DNA of 64,000 nt. Origin: Micropterus salmoides. Lineage: Eukaryota; Chordata; Actinopteri; Centrarchiformes; Centrarchidae. Both the position numbers and the translations under genes were made by a program. The notes beneath the pieces were generated by a model. That model was not told the origin of the DNA. It did not search any database and was given only the letters and a program-made list of their open reading frames with translations. Position 1 is the stretch's first letter, and every line of letters starts with the position of its first letter. The stretch lies in NCBI RefSeq assembly GCF_014851395.1, contig NW_024041150.1, positions 25,781,225-25,845,224 of the forward strand, in the 5' to 3' direction. Positions 21,239 through 33,732 of this stretch are shown piece after piece.

Positions 21239-23488
21239 GGTTGAATTTCCAAGTTCCACCCGGTTTTAACTTTCATGACCTCTATTGACCTACAAATCAC
21301 CACAATCATGCTTACTGGTGTAGGATTGTGACTAAACGATGCAAAGCACCACAGTACACACAAATCTCCCAAACACTTGTGTAAAGCTGAGAGAAATGTA
21401 TCTTTGAAAAGGTCATCAGGAAAAAAAAAAACCAAGACAAATCCAGTGCTGGTTTCCACAAAAGTACCACAAATAAACTCATGGGTTTATAAGATGCTTC
21501 AAGATGCTACAAACGTCTCGAGATGAGATATTTTATCAGGGCAGCAAACACACTATTCAGTGTGTGGCACCTAGAAAAATATGATGATGAATTTGACTGA
21601 AAAAATATTCTGCTTGAATTTCATCCTCGATTTTTGTCAGAGGTAGACTTGATTAAAACTGCTTCTAAAAATAATATCACTACACTTAAGCGCCGCACAC
21701 ATCTCTTTATTAAGCAATTATGAGTTTAATTTGTCTGCCCTAAAGCAGCTGAAATAGATCAAAGGCCTCATTAATATAATTGAACAAATCATAAAAATGT
21801 TTGTCAGGATGGGAGTCGTCTAAATGTCTTTTGACTTGAATACTGCCCTGATTGATTTGGTGTGATCAAGCAGGGCTTAATCAGATTTGCATAGGTGATC
21901 GTAACAATCACATCAGCAGAACATTAGTCATCCACACCTTTCAGCTGACACAAATAAGCAGCGCGACTTCATTACGCAGCTTAACCCTGCAAGACCTGAT
22001 GCTTTCTTCCCCTGTCATTTCTGATTTACCAAATGCACGTGACTTTCAACTCTAAAGTAGCCAGATATATGCCAATGGTCAAGTTCCTGAAGCACTTCTA
22101 AGGACAAAGGTGGGACTGTTAAGGTGTGTTAATATTTTATATGACTTAAATTCCTGGCCCCATACTCTGCCTGCCGCACATGACTGCAAAATTTAACCAA
22201 GCATCCACACGTTAGCCAATGGGGAATTCCATGTTTAATTAATTAAGTGCGCTGAATCCTCAAGTGTGCCTGCAGTAAGATTAAATATTTTAAGATTAAG
22301 GCAAAAGATAAAACCCAACTTGCGTCTCGGAACGCCTTTTTAGAAGTACTTATTTAAAGGGCCAGACACACCTGTCTGAAAACATTAACAGTCCATTGTG
22401 TTAGTGTCCCAGTAAGCTATGACATGCATGCATGAACCCTGAAACTGAAGCAGCTAAATGGAATTCATCAATCATTACCTGTATTATTTTCTCCTGAGTT
22501 TTTCCTACTGTGACGCATGAAGCTATGCCTTATAAAAGGTGTTTAGTTTTTTAGGTTTTCCTACACGTTGCTTAGTTTCTTAATATAAAAAACTTTTTTT
22601 TCTTGATTTTACAAGATATTTACCACGTTACAATGACATATGGTCTCATTCCTTGTGTGAATGTGAGTTCTAATGCTGTACTACTTGTAAGGCTGGTGAC
22701 CTTTACAAGGCTAAGTTTTTGTAAACATGTAACACCTTTCAAATAGGCAATGTGAAGTGCTTCACATAAGATATAAAAGGCATTTATAAAAAGGTATAAA
22801 AGAAATGCATGGCATTATGAAAAGACACATATAAATAAGAGTGAAATAAAATAGAAGATGGAAATAAGATAAGGAGAATACAAGTTACAGAGCAGGTGCA
22901 GTGAAAGACAGAGAATAAACAGTCCCAGTGTGAATTTCATAAAAGACAGTGGCAATCAGGTAAAGCTCTTTAGAGTAATTTGGTACGAAGGATGAGATAT
23001 TTATGCAGCCATACCCAAGTAGAGGTCTAATCAGCCTAAGGGAAATCACCTGTGTGGGCATAGGTGTGAAGGGCCTTTAAATTGAAAAATACACAAGCTT
23101 TCACGTGTCAAATATTTATTTTGGGGCCTGGTGTGCATTTTGTGTATACTTAAATTGTTTTTCACAATTACATTTTTTGTATGTTTTTATAAATTTTTTT
23201 AATTTAAATTTTATAATGACATTTCTCTGAGTGCAGCCTTGTGGCTAGCAGCATTGCTATATCCTGTATACAGAAGAAGGAGCTTTTAATATAATCTTTT
23301 GTACCTTTACGTTTCTACAGTCTTGAAAATGTAACACACTTAAAAACCTTCCCCTAAAACCGTTCACACTATACGGGCACACTCCTCAGGTTTTTAGATT
23401 TATTTACTCTGACCACATTTTCTCTGCTCTGCTCCTGTGTACATCCAGCCAGCCCAGCTGCAATGTTTCTTCTGATGATTCACAATAA
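21239..23488. other. intergenic, candidate conserved non-coding block at 21700-22060
   Basis: No gene is recognised. The 21700-22060 part has a complex, non-repetitive composition rich in transcription-factor-like words: atcaaagg at 21758, atttgcat octamer at 21885, gtaacaatc, and cagctg at 21942. That is the texture of a conserved enhancer, but conservation itself cannot be seen from one sequence. Confidence 0.45.
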
Positions 23489-23511
23489 GCTGAGTCCTAA
23501 TTGTAGTGTTT
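23489..23511 (+). repeat. 23-base direct repeat, copy 2
   Basis: Identical to 18885-18907 over 23 bases, with unrelated flanks. Confidence 0.75.
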
Positions 23512-26500
23512 TTGCCTGTCACCTAAAATTATGTTTTGTTACAGTCAAGCTCTTTGAGTGACACCACGGTTACAAAGCTAACCTCAACCAAATATCAAAA
23601 ACCTATTCTAATAGGTGTCAGCTTCTTCGTCAGAAGACGTGATGAAGCCCAAACAGTTACTTAGTGCTGCTGAGCCAGGTTGAGGTCTAACAGATGTGAC
23701 AAGCTACTAACTAACTGACTACAGCACATATTTGATTAACAAGCAGGCATGTAAACTGGTTAGGGGTGAAAAAGGTGTGAAGGATGAGTGAGCAGAAAAA
23801 AACAGACCTGCAAGGGGGAAGAAAGACATTCTGTTGAGGGATAACGTTGCGTTGCATCCAGGTTACTGCCATTGTTCTCCATAAATGAACCGATCTATTT
23901 CGGCTCGTATTTAGCTACTCTTTTGACAGGTCTGTCATATATAAATGTGTTCATTGAAGATGTGAAGAACAACATAGGACCGTTGAACCGTTGCCACCTC
24001 AGATGGTACCGGTACATGAAATTTCCAGGTCGGGTCCATGAACTAAGATTGACTTCGCATGCAGTTATGTGAGAAGGGTCCAACTGCACCCCTCCATTCT
24101 AAGGGGCCCTTGTTCTGTGAGCCAGTGGGGTTTGAGCATGAGTAACGGCTTCCTTTGAATGGGTAGTAGGCTACGTAAACATTCACTTATTACCCATTAG
24201 CAGTCCACCAAAATCCGTTGCTGAATCTTCACTCATATTAGAGCTACAAGGCCTAATTTAAAAGTTTGTTTCGACATTAGTTATGCTATCGCTGGTCACT
24301 GATTGTCCATGTATTGCTGTATCATATTCAGATATTAATGAATTAATGATATATTTTATTATTATTTATGATAATACCTGCATAGGTGGGGCCAGAGGAG
24401 GGAGATGTGAGGGGCCCGCGGTGCTGCAGCTGGACCCTTTTGAACAGTGTTGTAAAACTAGCTAGCAAACATTACCATAGCTGTTTGTCACTCTGTGTAT
24501 TTGATTTGATTATCTAGCTAACGTTAGCCAACAACGCTAGGCTGGGTTATTTTGCTTTCAAACTAACAAACTCGTAAAATTATTGTGTCTTATAGGATTG
24601 CTGACAATGTTTCTTGTTTCTCGCACCGGAGGCTGTCCCACTAGTGGGTAAGTTATTTTTCAGTTGACACCTTTATTCCACAGAGCAGGTCACAGTGAGT
24701 GTAATGGCAGGGTAAAAGTAAATCTCCTACATTACATGCAACTTAGCAGCAACATTGGCTGTACACTGTGCCTTGTTGCTGAATTTAATTTAATGTTAGG
24801 CTAATGAGGGGCCTGGAGATGTATTTTACATAATGATGTGTGATCATGAACTGCTCAGAAGACAGAAACACTAAAGAATGATCCTTTCTTTCTCTGTCTA
24901 ATATTACAGCATATTTACGTATGGGTGTATAAACTACAGTGTCCACCTTCTGTTGTGCAGGATGTTTGGGTTAAAAATGATTATAAAATGAGGTACTGGT
25001 TATGGAAATTAAAGTGATGCAAGACTGTTGACCTGTTACTATTTGTTTTACTGCACATACCAGCAAAGTGTAAATGTTATCGCTCCTTAGCCCTGAGTAG
25101 ACACAAAAGAGACAACAACAAATGTACATTTTAACTATTTTAAATTACCTCTAGACCCTCCCCCAATTTTTTAAATCTAGTAGTGGGTGAGAATATTTAA
25201 CCTGTTTCCAATGCAAATCTATTTTTGAGAAACAAGTAGCATTATCTTGCAGCAGTGTGCCTCATCCTTCATCTTCTTTCAAGATACTGACAGTCATCTC
25301 TAGAAAATGTCTAAACCAAGGCAGTTGGTATTAAGCAGGAGAGGAATCTTCTAACTCCATAGACAGAACTTTAAACAAAATGTTTGGAAGTTTTGCCTGC
25401 AATTTGTTTTTTTTTTTACCAGCTCTCATTGAAAAACAAAAGGATTCTGTATTACCTTCCACATCTAGACATTGGCACAGGAGTTGAATGGCTCAAACCT
25501 TGAGTGGAGTTCAGAACTCGACAGTACTGTAACTCTGTGACATTGCTGCAGTGACCTGGATCACATTATGAGCCCGCCTGACACTCAAAGTCACTGCTGT
25601 GATCGTGAAGTGCGTCTTGGGGTTTAGTTTAATTTACTTTAGTTGATGAAACACAGTGAAACAAGACAGAAGATAAAACAAGAAGAAAAGAAAGTACAAA
25701 AATATGAACATTTGAGCAGATAAAAACCCCAACGTGCGTCATAGAAATTCACGCCTAATCATTTTATATTCCTGCAGGGCTCGGCTTTATTGAACACCTA
25801 TCGAGTGATGAGACCTTTCTGGCAATTACTGCATTGTCCAATCTAAAAGTAAAACAAATCCTGAATTTTTGTGAGCCACATCTGACCTCGGCATGTGCTT
25901 CTCAAAAAGTATTTGAATTTCTTTGACACAGTAGGAGATCAGAGTGGGAGAGATGAGGGATATAACAGTCTAAAAAGTAGAAGAGGCATGAGAGAGAAGC
26001 ATGCAGGATGAAAGAATTGCAAACAAAACAAGTGAATCAGCAGGGTGCCAAGGTCACCCGAATGTGAGAGCGGCTGACTTGTCGAGAGACAACGCTGGAA
26101 CAGATTGTGTGATAGAGTGAAAAACTCAAAGTGGAACAGAGATGAATAAAAGGTTCCATGCAAGATTTTGCGACATAGACATTTTTGATGGAGAGTTTGT
26201 GTAACACAAAATTAGCATGTTCAACTCTGACGCTAATTCTAACATTATCTTTTAAATATATTCTCATTTAACTCCCCCCCCAAAAATCACTCTGTCCTCT
26301 CCTGAACTCATAACTTTCTCCCTCCCTTTTTTTTTTATAAGTCTAAGAAACCAATCATTTCTATATGTGTCAAACCTCAAGCTTGATCTCTCAAACAAAG
26401 GCGGGTGAATTTGATTTGAGTGAATTCAGGAGCTTTGTGCCGATGAATAAAACATTGCTTCTCCTTGATGTTACCCGGACTTATCAAGTCACAGATTCCC

Positions 26501-27570
26501 CCTTTGAGCTCGGTGGTGACACAGTGCAGGAACCCCTGCGCAGGATGAGACAGAAAAGATGAAGCCTCTACTGTATATCTTCAGCTTTGGCTGCGAGGGA
26601 AAGATAACTGCACAAAGGCGAAGATATACAGGTATGTGCAACACTACACGGACATGACGGAGATTGACTTTTGATCAGTTCTTGATGAATAAAACACAAG
26701 ATGAAAGAAAGAAAGCAAGAAACTAAGAAAAAAGAAAGTTGATTTCATCTCATCTGTCATGTATAACTTCCACAAATCCTTTCGATTGTGCAAAAATTGG
26801 ATATATAGGGATTAAGAGGACAGTGTGGGAGTTATACAACGTATACATTCTTCCTTAATCCACAGTTTCACTTGCAGGCTCACTGTGATTAGCGACTGTG
26901 TGTGTGGCATTCATACATACTTAAGTGTGCTGGAAGCTGCTGTGGGTCAAATTAGTAATTGAAATGGGATTTACTTTTTCTTAAGGTAATCAATCAGAAC
27001 TGGAATGAACAGCTTTGGGCCCAGAAATTCCAAAAGGACGCCCACTCAGAATTATTCAAACTGATTTTTCATTCTGTCCTGCCTATTTGTCAGTGCTGTG
27101 GTGCTGTACACGTAGGTGGGTAAATTGCTGCTAAGATGTAGAGAAATTGAATAAAAACATGGTAGTGGAATAATACCCCCTCTGGATATCTACCTTTACC
27201 CCCCCTTACTTCTAAAATCTTCCAAAATTCACAGTAAATTGCTTTAATTTTCTTGCTTCATTAGATATTGTAGAGATAAGAGGCGCTATAACGTACACAG
27301 CAAAATCAGCAAATACTAATTAACACTATCAGAGTTTATTTCAACAATCTAAAAGTGTCTATATGGGCCCAAGCCATAGTGTTAACACAACAATTTCTCA
27401 AATGTTGGAATTGTAACACTGTAAAACATTAATTCATTATCGAGCCTTTGTGTAGTTAAAATATAAGACTTCTCATTGACCAGAGTTAGCTTTTTATTCA
27501 TGTTAGCAGCATGGCGTTATGGATGGCAACGTCGGTCTGTCGAACACTGAAATATTTTTACATATTTTTA
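23512..27570. other. intergenic, no gene recognised
   Basis: No supported exon or RNA gene was found. Short ORFs (for example near 23872 and 26365) are isolated, with no recognisable domain. A tract at about 26,271-26,340 is C/T-rich (ccccccc and a T run). Confidence 0.55.
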
Positions 27571-27690
27571 CAACAATTTGATGGCTTGCCATTATATGTA
27601 TAGACATTCGTGGTCCCCAGAGGATGAATGCTAATGACTTTGGGGGATCCCTTGACTTTTCCTTTAGCACCATAATTGAGACTGACATTT
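27571..27690 (+). repeat. dispersed fish repeat R2, copy 1
   Basis: Blocks tttgatggcttgccat, tagacattcgtggtccccag, aggatgaatgctaatgactt and cccttgacttttcctttagc match a common fish interspersed repeat whose usual text runs ggatggattgccatgaaat...tccccagaggatgaat. A second, more diverged copy is at 28745-28845 in the same orientation. Confidence 0.65.
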
Positions 27691-28744
27691 TGGGCTTTTT
27701 ATGAGTAGTTCTTGTGTGTTGTTGACTTTGTGTTGGGGCTGAGCGACGTGGCTCAAAGCAGTGTTTCCCACAGGACTTTGTGAGACTATGGTAAATTTGA
27801 TCATAAACACACTGCAAAGATATAAATGTTGATGAAACTACAAAAATGTCCACTAATTTATTTAAAGTTTTTCCAGCAACCCTAAATCAAAGAATAATTT
27901 GTAATTTGTTTCCCTAAAATTTTATTTTACTTTTAATGGACACATGTAACATGATTTATACTTCCTGTAAATATAATCTTCATTAATCTTATTTCCATCC
28001 TGTATACCATGTGTTAACACCTTATTTTGAAAACCGGATGTCAAATGTCCATCCTCTAGCTACATTCATCAAGTCCGACGCAATTTGATAAATTATATTG
28101 TATGTTGTCCTTGTACAATTTAGACTTAATAGCCTCTCTTCAAAACTCTCATACTGCAGAGAAAATGACAGAATAAAGTTGCTAACCCTGCCTGTCAGCT
28201 CGCTCTGCTCCTTTTAACTGCATTTACCATAAGTCTCTAATCCCTGTGCACTCCAAATTTAGCAGCTAGCTTGATCGCATTCTCACTGACGAGTGTCAGT
28301 GTATACACTCAAAGCTGTTCAAACTCTTAGTTAATGTTACCGTAATTACCTCAAAACAAAAGTGGTTGTCTCGAGTCAGATGCCAAAGTGTGTGATCGTG
28401 CCAGTTTACAGCAGCGGCAGAAACAGACACAGTTAGAAGTCTTTAATGTCAATATATTTTCAGTTGATTTTGAAACTATGACGGAACAAAATAGACTGTG
28501 GCGGGCCGCCAAGTCATATTGCGATTGTTTTTGTGTACGTCGCGATATGATTGGGATGCTATTTGATGATGTTGTGATCTTGGTGGCATTCTAACAAATT
28601 GGTCAGCCTTAGCGTTTTTAATTATGACCGGCCAAGAGACTGCAGATGCGAATTAGCTTGAAGCTTTAATCTGGTACAGTGCAAAAAATGGAACCATTTA
28701 TGTTTTACTGTACGCTGTCCCTTTTAAATAAATAAATGCCATGA
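27691..28744. other. intergenic, no gene recognised
   Basis: AT-rich with no supported coding sequence, RNA gene or recognised repeat. Confidence 0.55.
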
Positions 28745-28845
28745 AATGTCTCAACTATTGGATGGATTGCCATGAAATGCGTTACAGACATACATGTTCC
28801 CCTCAGGTTGACTCTTTTGGTGATATGCTGACTCTTCAGTGAAGG
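28745..28845 (+). repeat. dispersed fish repeat R2, copy 2
   Basis: Reads aatgtctcaactattggatg, gattgccatgaaatg, gttacagacatacatgttcc and ccctcaggttgactcttttg. This is the same block order as the copy at 27571-27690 with substitutions and gaps. Confidence 0.65.
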
Positions 28846-29019
28846 TGAAAATTAATTATTTTTTTCACACTTGAGTAAACAAAGCAAACTATGCCAAAAG
28901 ATTATTGGATGATTAGCTTTTTGTTAGCTTAATATCATCAGGAAATGGAAACAGAAAATAGTCAACACGAGTCTGATATATGTATCCATGTGCCTGGGCA
29001 TTTTCAAACATCTTATACG

Positions 29020-29197
29020 TTCTTTTAAAACCAAACTAAAGACCTTCCTTTTTAGTTGAGCATTTTCTTAAATGAACACAACGTATTTTGTACATTATGT
29101 ATGGGTATTTATATGTATGTATGTATGATGTTTTGTTTTTATGTAAAGCCTTTGTATGAGAGTGCTATACAAATACAATTTGAATTTAATTGAATAA
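29020..29197 (+). mobile_element. L2-like LINE 3' end fragment
   Basis: It has the same layout as the 3' end of the L2-like LINE at 59889-61260: a frame end resembling KLKTFLF (aactaaagaccttccttttt), then a T-rich tail with atgtaaagcctttgtatg and gtgctatacaaata. Only the last ~180 bases are present, as is usual for 5'-truncated LINE insertions. Confidence 0.65.
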
Positions 29198-31147
29198 CAG
29201 GTGTTGCAAATGGAGAAACTAAACATCTGCGCTTCTGCTTCAGATATAGAACCAGAATAATAAGCACAGAAAAAGTCAAAAGTCCTGTTTATGCATTTTT
29301 TTGGTCAAGAGAGAGAGAGAGGCAACCTTGGTCTTCATGCTAACTCATTCATAAGATATTAGATATACTGACAAAGGTGTGCTGTAAAACGTTCTAATCT
29401 GCAGATCAATATATCTAGCTTTACTTGACAGTAAGATAGCAAAAAACATTAACTGTTTGGCTAACCTTTCTTGAGATATAGCAGATAACGGCTTTAAATT
29501 ACACCAAGCATGATAAAGATGAATATCTGCATCACAATACAGTGCCTGTGTGCATCACATAAGACACCTCTCCTCTCTCTTTCTCAGTAGATGGCAGACT
29601 TGCCACGTACAGGCTTTCAGTCTCAGATAACAGTTAACCTGCTCCACACTCTACATTAGCTGGCATGTCTGACTTACATATATCCACACGTGTGTGTGTG
29701 TCTGCATCTTAAAAAGAGAATGTGAATAAGAGGGAAAGATAGAGAGAGGTGAACATTTTTATGTTATATTTATTTTTGAGGGAGTACCAGAAAACAGTGT
29801 TGGATTCATGAAACATGCTTGCAGCTTGTAAATTGTCCTAATCCCAAATTTTTCCCATGGCGGATTGTTAAAATTTAATTTAATCTATTTTAAGTCTGAA
29901 AAGTGTCAAGAAGCCCAAATTTGAGCATGTGTTCACATTTATAACAGTTGGGTTTTCCTACATTTGGCCAAACTTTACAAATCATCCATTAGGTGCAACT
30001 ATTTACTTAAATATTTTGCTTTCTAATAGCAGAATAAAGGAGAATCTACATGCTATACAAAGTCTTTATAATCAGCATTTATGACATTTGCCAACCACTG
30101 TTTCAGCAGACGTCAGTGTGACTTTGCTGCTCAGTCTTTCTGATTTTGACAACACCCTCAAATCAAGGGAAGATAGACATTTGGCACAAATCAAATCATG
30201 GCAGTGATTTGTTGACCGTTAGTACCAGAGGTGCTGCAGGGAGTAAACAAACAAGATCTAACTGATTATTATGATAATTATTATGATTGTTAAGACAGAT
30301 TTACATTTAAATACCACACAAATGGTAAAATGAATGGAATACTTTCTACAAGGCACAGTATTAGGTGCAACACCAGCATACCTTACTATCACATGTATGT
30401 TTAGTGTGTCATTAAGCACTGTTAAAAGGGGAATCTCAGTAATTTAGCGTTGTAGTTTCATTAAGTTGGGGATCTCACAAGAGACAGAATAAGTATAACA
30501 ACAGAGGCTGAAATATCGTAAACATCCTACATTTCCCAAAATTCAACTCAATAGCCTCTTTTACTACATCCCTCCCTGCCTCCTACGTACACACTTCTTT
30601 TAAAACCTCTATAACATTAAGTTGTCATGGCTAAATAAGGAATAATTAAAAGTTAAAAACATTTTATTCTGATTTATTCCGAGTTAGCATTCAAAAACTC
30701 AGTTCATCTTTTTTGTCAGGACTGTGAAGGTGAGAAAAACAGGGTCACTGAGTCAGTGTTTACTATTCAGGGATAGCTTTTGTACATCTTTTTTTGTGTG
30801 TGTGTGTGTGTGTGAGCTTATGTAAGTACACACCTGTATTTTTCATGGTGCACACCTGAAAATCATCACTGCAAAACTTCTTACTGTAGCCTGTGAAGTG
30901 AAAAATGTCCTGCTGAAAACGCCCCACTCCTGACCAATCATCTTGTTTAGCATTTCCTTTGACTGCCCCGTGATTGGGTACCGGTTGCACCAAAAGACTG
31001 CAGCGCACTTGAAGGCTGTGTGAAAAATGGGAAAAGTGCTCTACTTTTCATGAACTCATGAACTAGTAATGCAGTCGAGGAATTCGTGTAAGCATTGGGC
31101 CCTGTGCTGCAGAATATTTTTGAATAATCCCATGCGAGTAGAACGCT
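29198..31147. other. intergenic, no gene recognised
   Basis: No coding exon or RNA gene was recognised. It has small GA and GT tracts (29310, 29690, 30794-30815) only. Confidence 0.55.
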
Positions 31148-31285
31148 TTCTGTATGGCTCAGTTGGTAAAGCGTGACAGTAACACTGGCATGGTTAGTGG
31201 TTTGATTCCCTCCGTGGCCGAGCGTGATAAAACTGTACACACACGGTACCAAGAGGTGATAAAAGCAGCCACCAAATGGTATGTG
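31148..31285 (+). mobile_element. tRNA-derived SINE
   Basis: A box A-like tggctcagttgg at 31155 and a box B-like ggtttgattcc at 31199 sit at tRNA spacing. They are followed by a tail (gtgataaaagcagccaccaaatgg) resembling the ggataaaagcgtctgctaaat core of common fish tRNA SINEs. The cloverleaf cannot fold as a functional tRNA because the acceptor arms do not pair, so a SINE is preferred over a tRNA gene. Confidence 0.75.
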
Positions 31286-32179
31286 TAGTGAATGCTAATG
31301 TTCATTGAAACAGCAGTAGTGCACTAGACTTTCACAGTTCGGTGACAATGTCTTGACTTGCATAGCAACTGTAGTGAAATGTAGCCAGCATCTGCCCTTG
31401 TTCAAGGTAAATTATCAACCCTATTAGTCCTGTCAAAAATACAGCTGCTCCATGGTCCAAAGAAGAGAGAATGAGAGGAGGACAAAAGACAAAAAAAATC
31501 ACAGAAGTGTAGGAGTATGGTTTGAGAAACAAAAAGGAAAAGTGCAAGAGGAGAAAAAAATTGGGGTTAATGTGGATGAGCTGCGGTGTTTCTGAAAAGG
31601 TAGAAAGAAAAGAAGAAAACTTGACTATGAGTTTTGTGTTATAAGAGTAAAGACACAAAGAAGGTGTGAATGAGAAACAAGATGAAGAATAGTCTTTTGA
31701 AAAAGACAGACAGTAATGAAAACCATTGTAAATGTCAAATGACCTTTTTTGAGTTAAGAACCTATTTCAAAATGTAAGCTGAATTATAGAAGGTGAATAG
31801 CAGGGAACAAGAGGTCTAAGATCAGACTGGCTCCATATTAACAGAAGGTTAACGGCAGGAATACGTAACAGGAAAGACACAAGAACAAAGAGGTCAACTG
31901 AGCAGAGCTGCCTTATATTGCGTCCGTGTTAGTACCATGCCCTCTGTGATGAAGTGTTTCCAGGAGCAGAGGGGAAAGCACTGATTTGGTTCCCTCTCAC
32001 CCCTCTCGTCTTCCAGACGCAGAAGGCTCTGTTTTAAGCTAAAAAATCTGATTATACACTCTACACTACCCGCACAGCACCAAACAACAGACGGTCAAAG
32101 TTAGCAACTAGCCGGTAAACATAGAAGAGCATTTAGCAGCTAAAGATGCAGATATTTTTCTCAGAGATTAGTGGAGACT
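31286..32179. other. intergenic, no gene recognised
   Basis: A purine-rich + strand (31440-31700) gives pyrimidine-rich antisense ORFs with no domain. No exon is supported. Confidence 0.55.
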
Positions 32180-33100
32180 AAAGGTGCATTCCCACCGAAA
32201 GCGAATCCAGCGTTTTGGGCGGCTTGATCACATACAAAGTCAATGCAGAGACGCAAATTGTGAATTCGCTCCAGGCGGCGTGAATGAGGCGTTTTGTCAC
32301 GCAATTCGCTGGTTCGTGCAAGTTCAAATTTTTGACGCGATGTTGTGAAAGCAAATCAGCGGTAAGATTGTCCAAATGTCACCGGCGGCTTTGGAGCGTT
32401 GCTTGTAGAGGACCAGGCGAGCGGTGTAATGACAATCCACTGGCCGACGGGGAGCTGCTAAAGAACGGGTAAGTGGATGGGCAGTAGCGCTGCAGCTTTC
32501 GGACAAATAAACACTCGTAGTAGTCTGGATTCTGCTCTGACAAGTTAACTGGTTTTATTCAATTAGCTTTTTACTTTAGTTTTTGGAATTACAACTTGAT
32601 TTATCTTCACGCGCGCTTCTCGGCAGCTAGCTTCTGTGCACATCCGGTTCCACTGTTGTTGTTAGCGTCGGATGGCACCAGAGTTCTGCTGGACTACTAC
32701 TTCATTTTTATATAGGAAGTTGAACTACCTGGTGAGTTTAGAAAATGTGTGTCTGTAACTTTATTCCAGCTGTTGCTGTACTTTACTGTGAACAGGTTAG
32801 CATAGCATAGCCTTGATCGATCCGAACTCCATTCAGAAAACACGTATTTTAAAAGCTGTTGTCCTGCTGACTTGCTGACAGACCTGACAAAGCATGAATT
32901 CATATGTCTAACAAAACGGCATCATATTAGTTATTTTGGCATAAGTTTGATCCGTTTATTGATATTAAATCACAGCCAAGGGTTTACTTTGTGTTCATAT
33001 AGCTGTTTATTCGCTTAAAATGCGTGTGTGTGAACACTCAAAATGTCCAGCGGTGAAACCCGTGCAAGTAAAGCGAGGCAAATTTTAAATTCGCTTTCGG
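32180..33100. mobile_element. non-autonomous DNA-transposon-like repeat, interrupted at right end
   Basis: The left side carries ggtgcattcccaccgaaagc and a CpG-rich block. The 14-base ccgaaagcgaatcc at 32196-32209 is met in inverse orientation by aaattcgctttcgg at 33087-33100. The next base starts the 630-bp element at 33103, so the outer element seems to have been hit by the inner one. The right outer terminus was not found. Confidence 0.5.
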
Positions 33101-33102
33101 CT

Positions 33103-33732
33103 CAATCCCATTTCAGCCCTTGCCCCTACCCCTTGGCCCTTGGTAGGGTGTCCCAATTCTTGTTGCGATAGAGGGGAAGGGCGAAATGGGAGGGCTACAT
33201 AGCCCTCGAAACGGAGATTTTTCAGAGGCACACTCCAAACAGAGGGCTACAATAAAGTTCCCAGAATACAAGTATTTTCTTTGTATAATTTATGATTACC
33301 ATGGTTATTCTTAGTTTAATGTCATTTCAATGTAATATCGTGATTTTCTTCGAAATAATCATAAAAAGTTCAGCCGGTAGCTTGTTGTCTCGTTAGCTAG
33401 CTTCGCTAGTAATGTTAAACCTGGTAATGAAGCTGTGCTTTTTATTTTTAACTGGTGACTTGTTAGATCGCTTCATGTGTGATATAACGTTACCATCGGA
33501 GGATGGCATATTGGAGTTGTTTGCAATCGTCGTCATGGAGAAATCCTGTAAAAACTTGTCGCTTCTATTAACGTCAGAGCCGTCGTCGACTACTGATGAC
33601 GTATCGGGTTCCTGAAGGGTTGTTCCATTTCGTAGGGGAATATTTCAACCCCTTGGCCCTTGTAACTCTGTTTTAAGGGCCAAGGGATACACTCGAAAAC
33701 AAGGGGTAGGGGCAAGGGGAAAAATGGGATTG
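33103..33732. mobile_element. 630-bp non-autonomous transposon with ~33-bp terminal inverted repeats
   Basis: The left end starts caatcccatttcagcccttg, and the reverse complement of the right end starts caatcccatttttccccttg. Both continue with cccctaccccttg, so about 30 of 33 bases agree. The interior has inverted ggcccttgg/ccaagggcc blocks and no transposase. A 67-codon ORF at 33412-33615 has no known domain. The superfamily was not identified; a short target duplication is not evident. Confidence 0.75.

Noticed and set aside
31148..31215. tRNA gene
   Set aside because: Boxes A and B are present but diverged, the acceptor stem does not pair, and a SINE-like tail follows.
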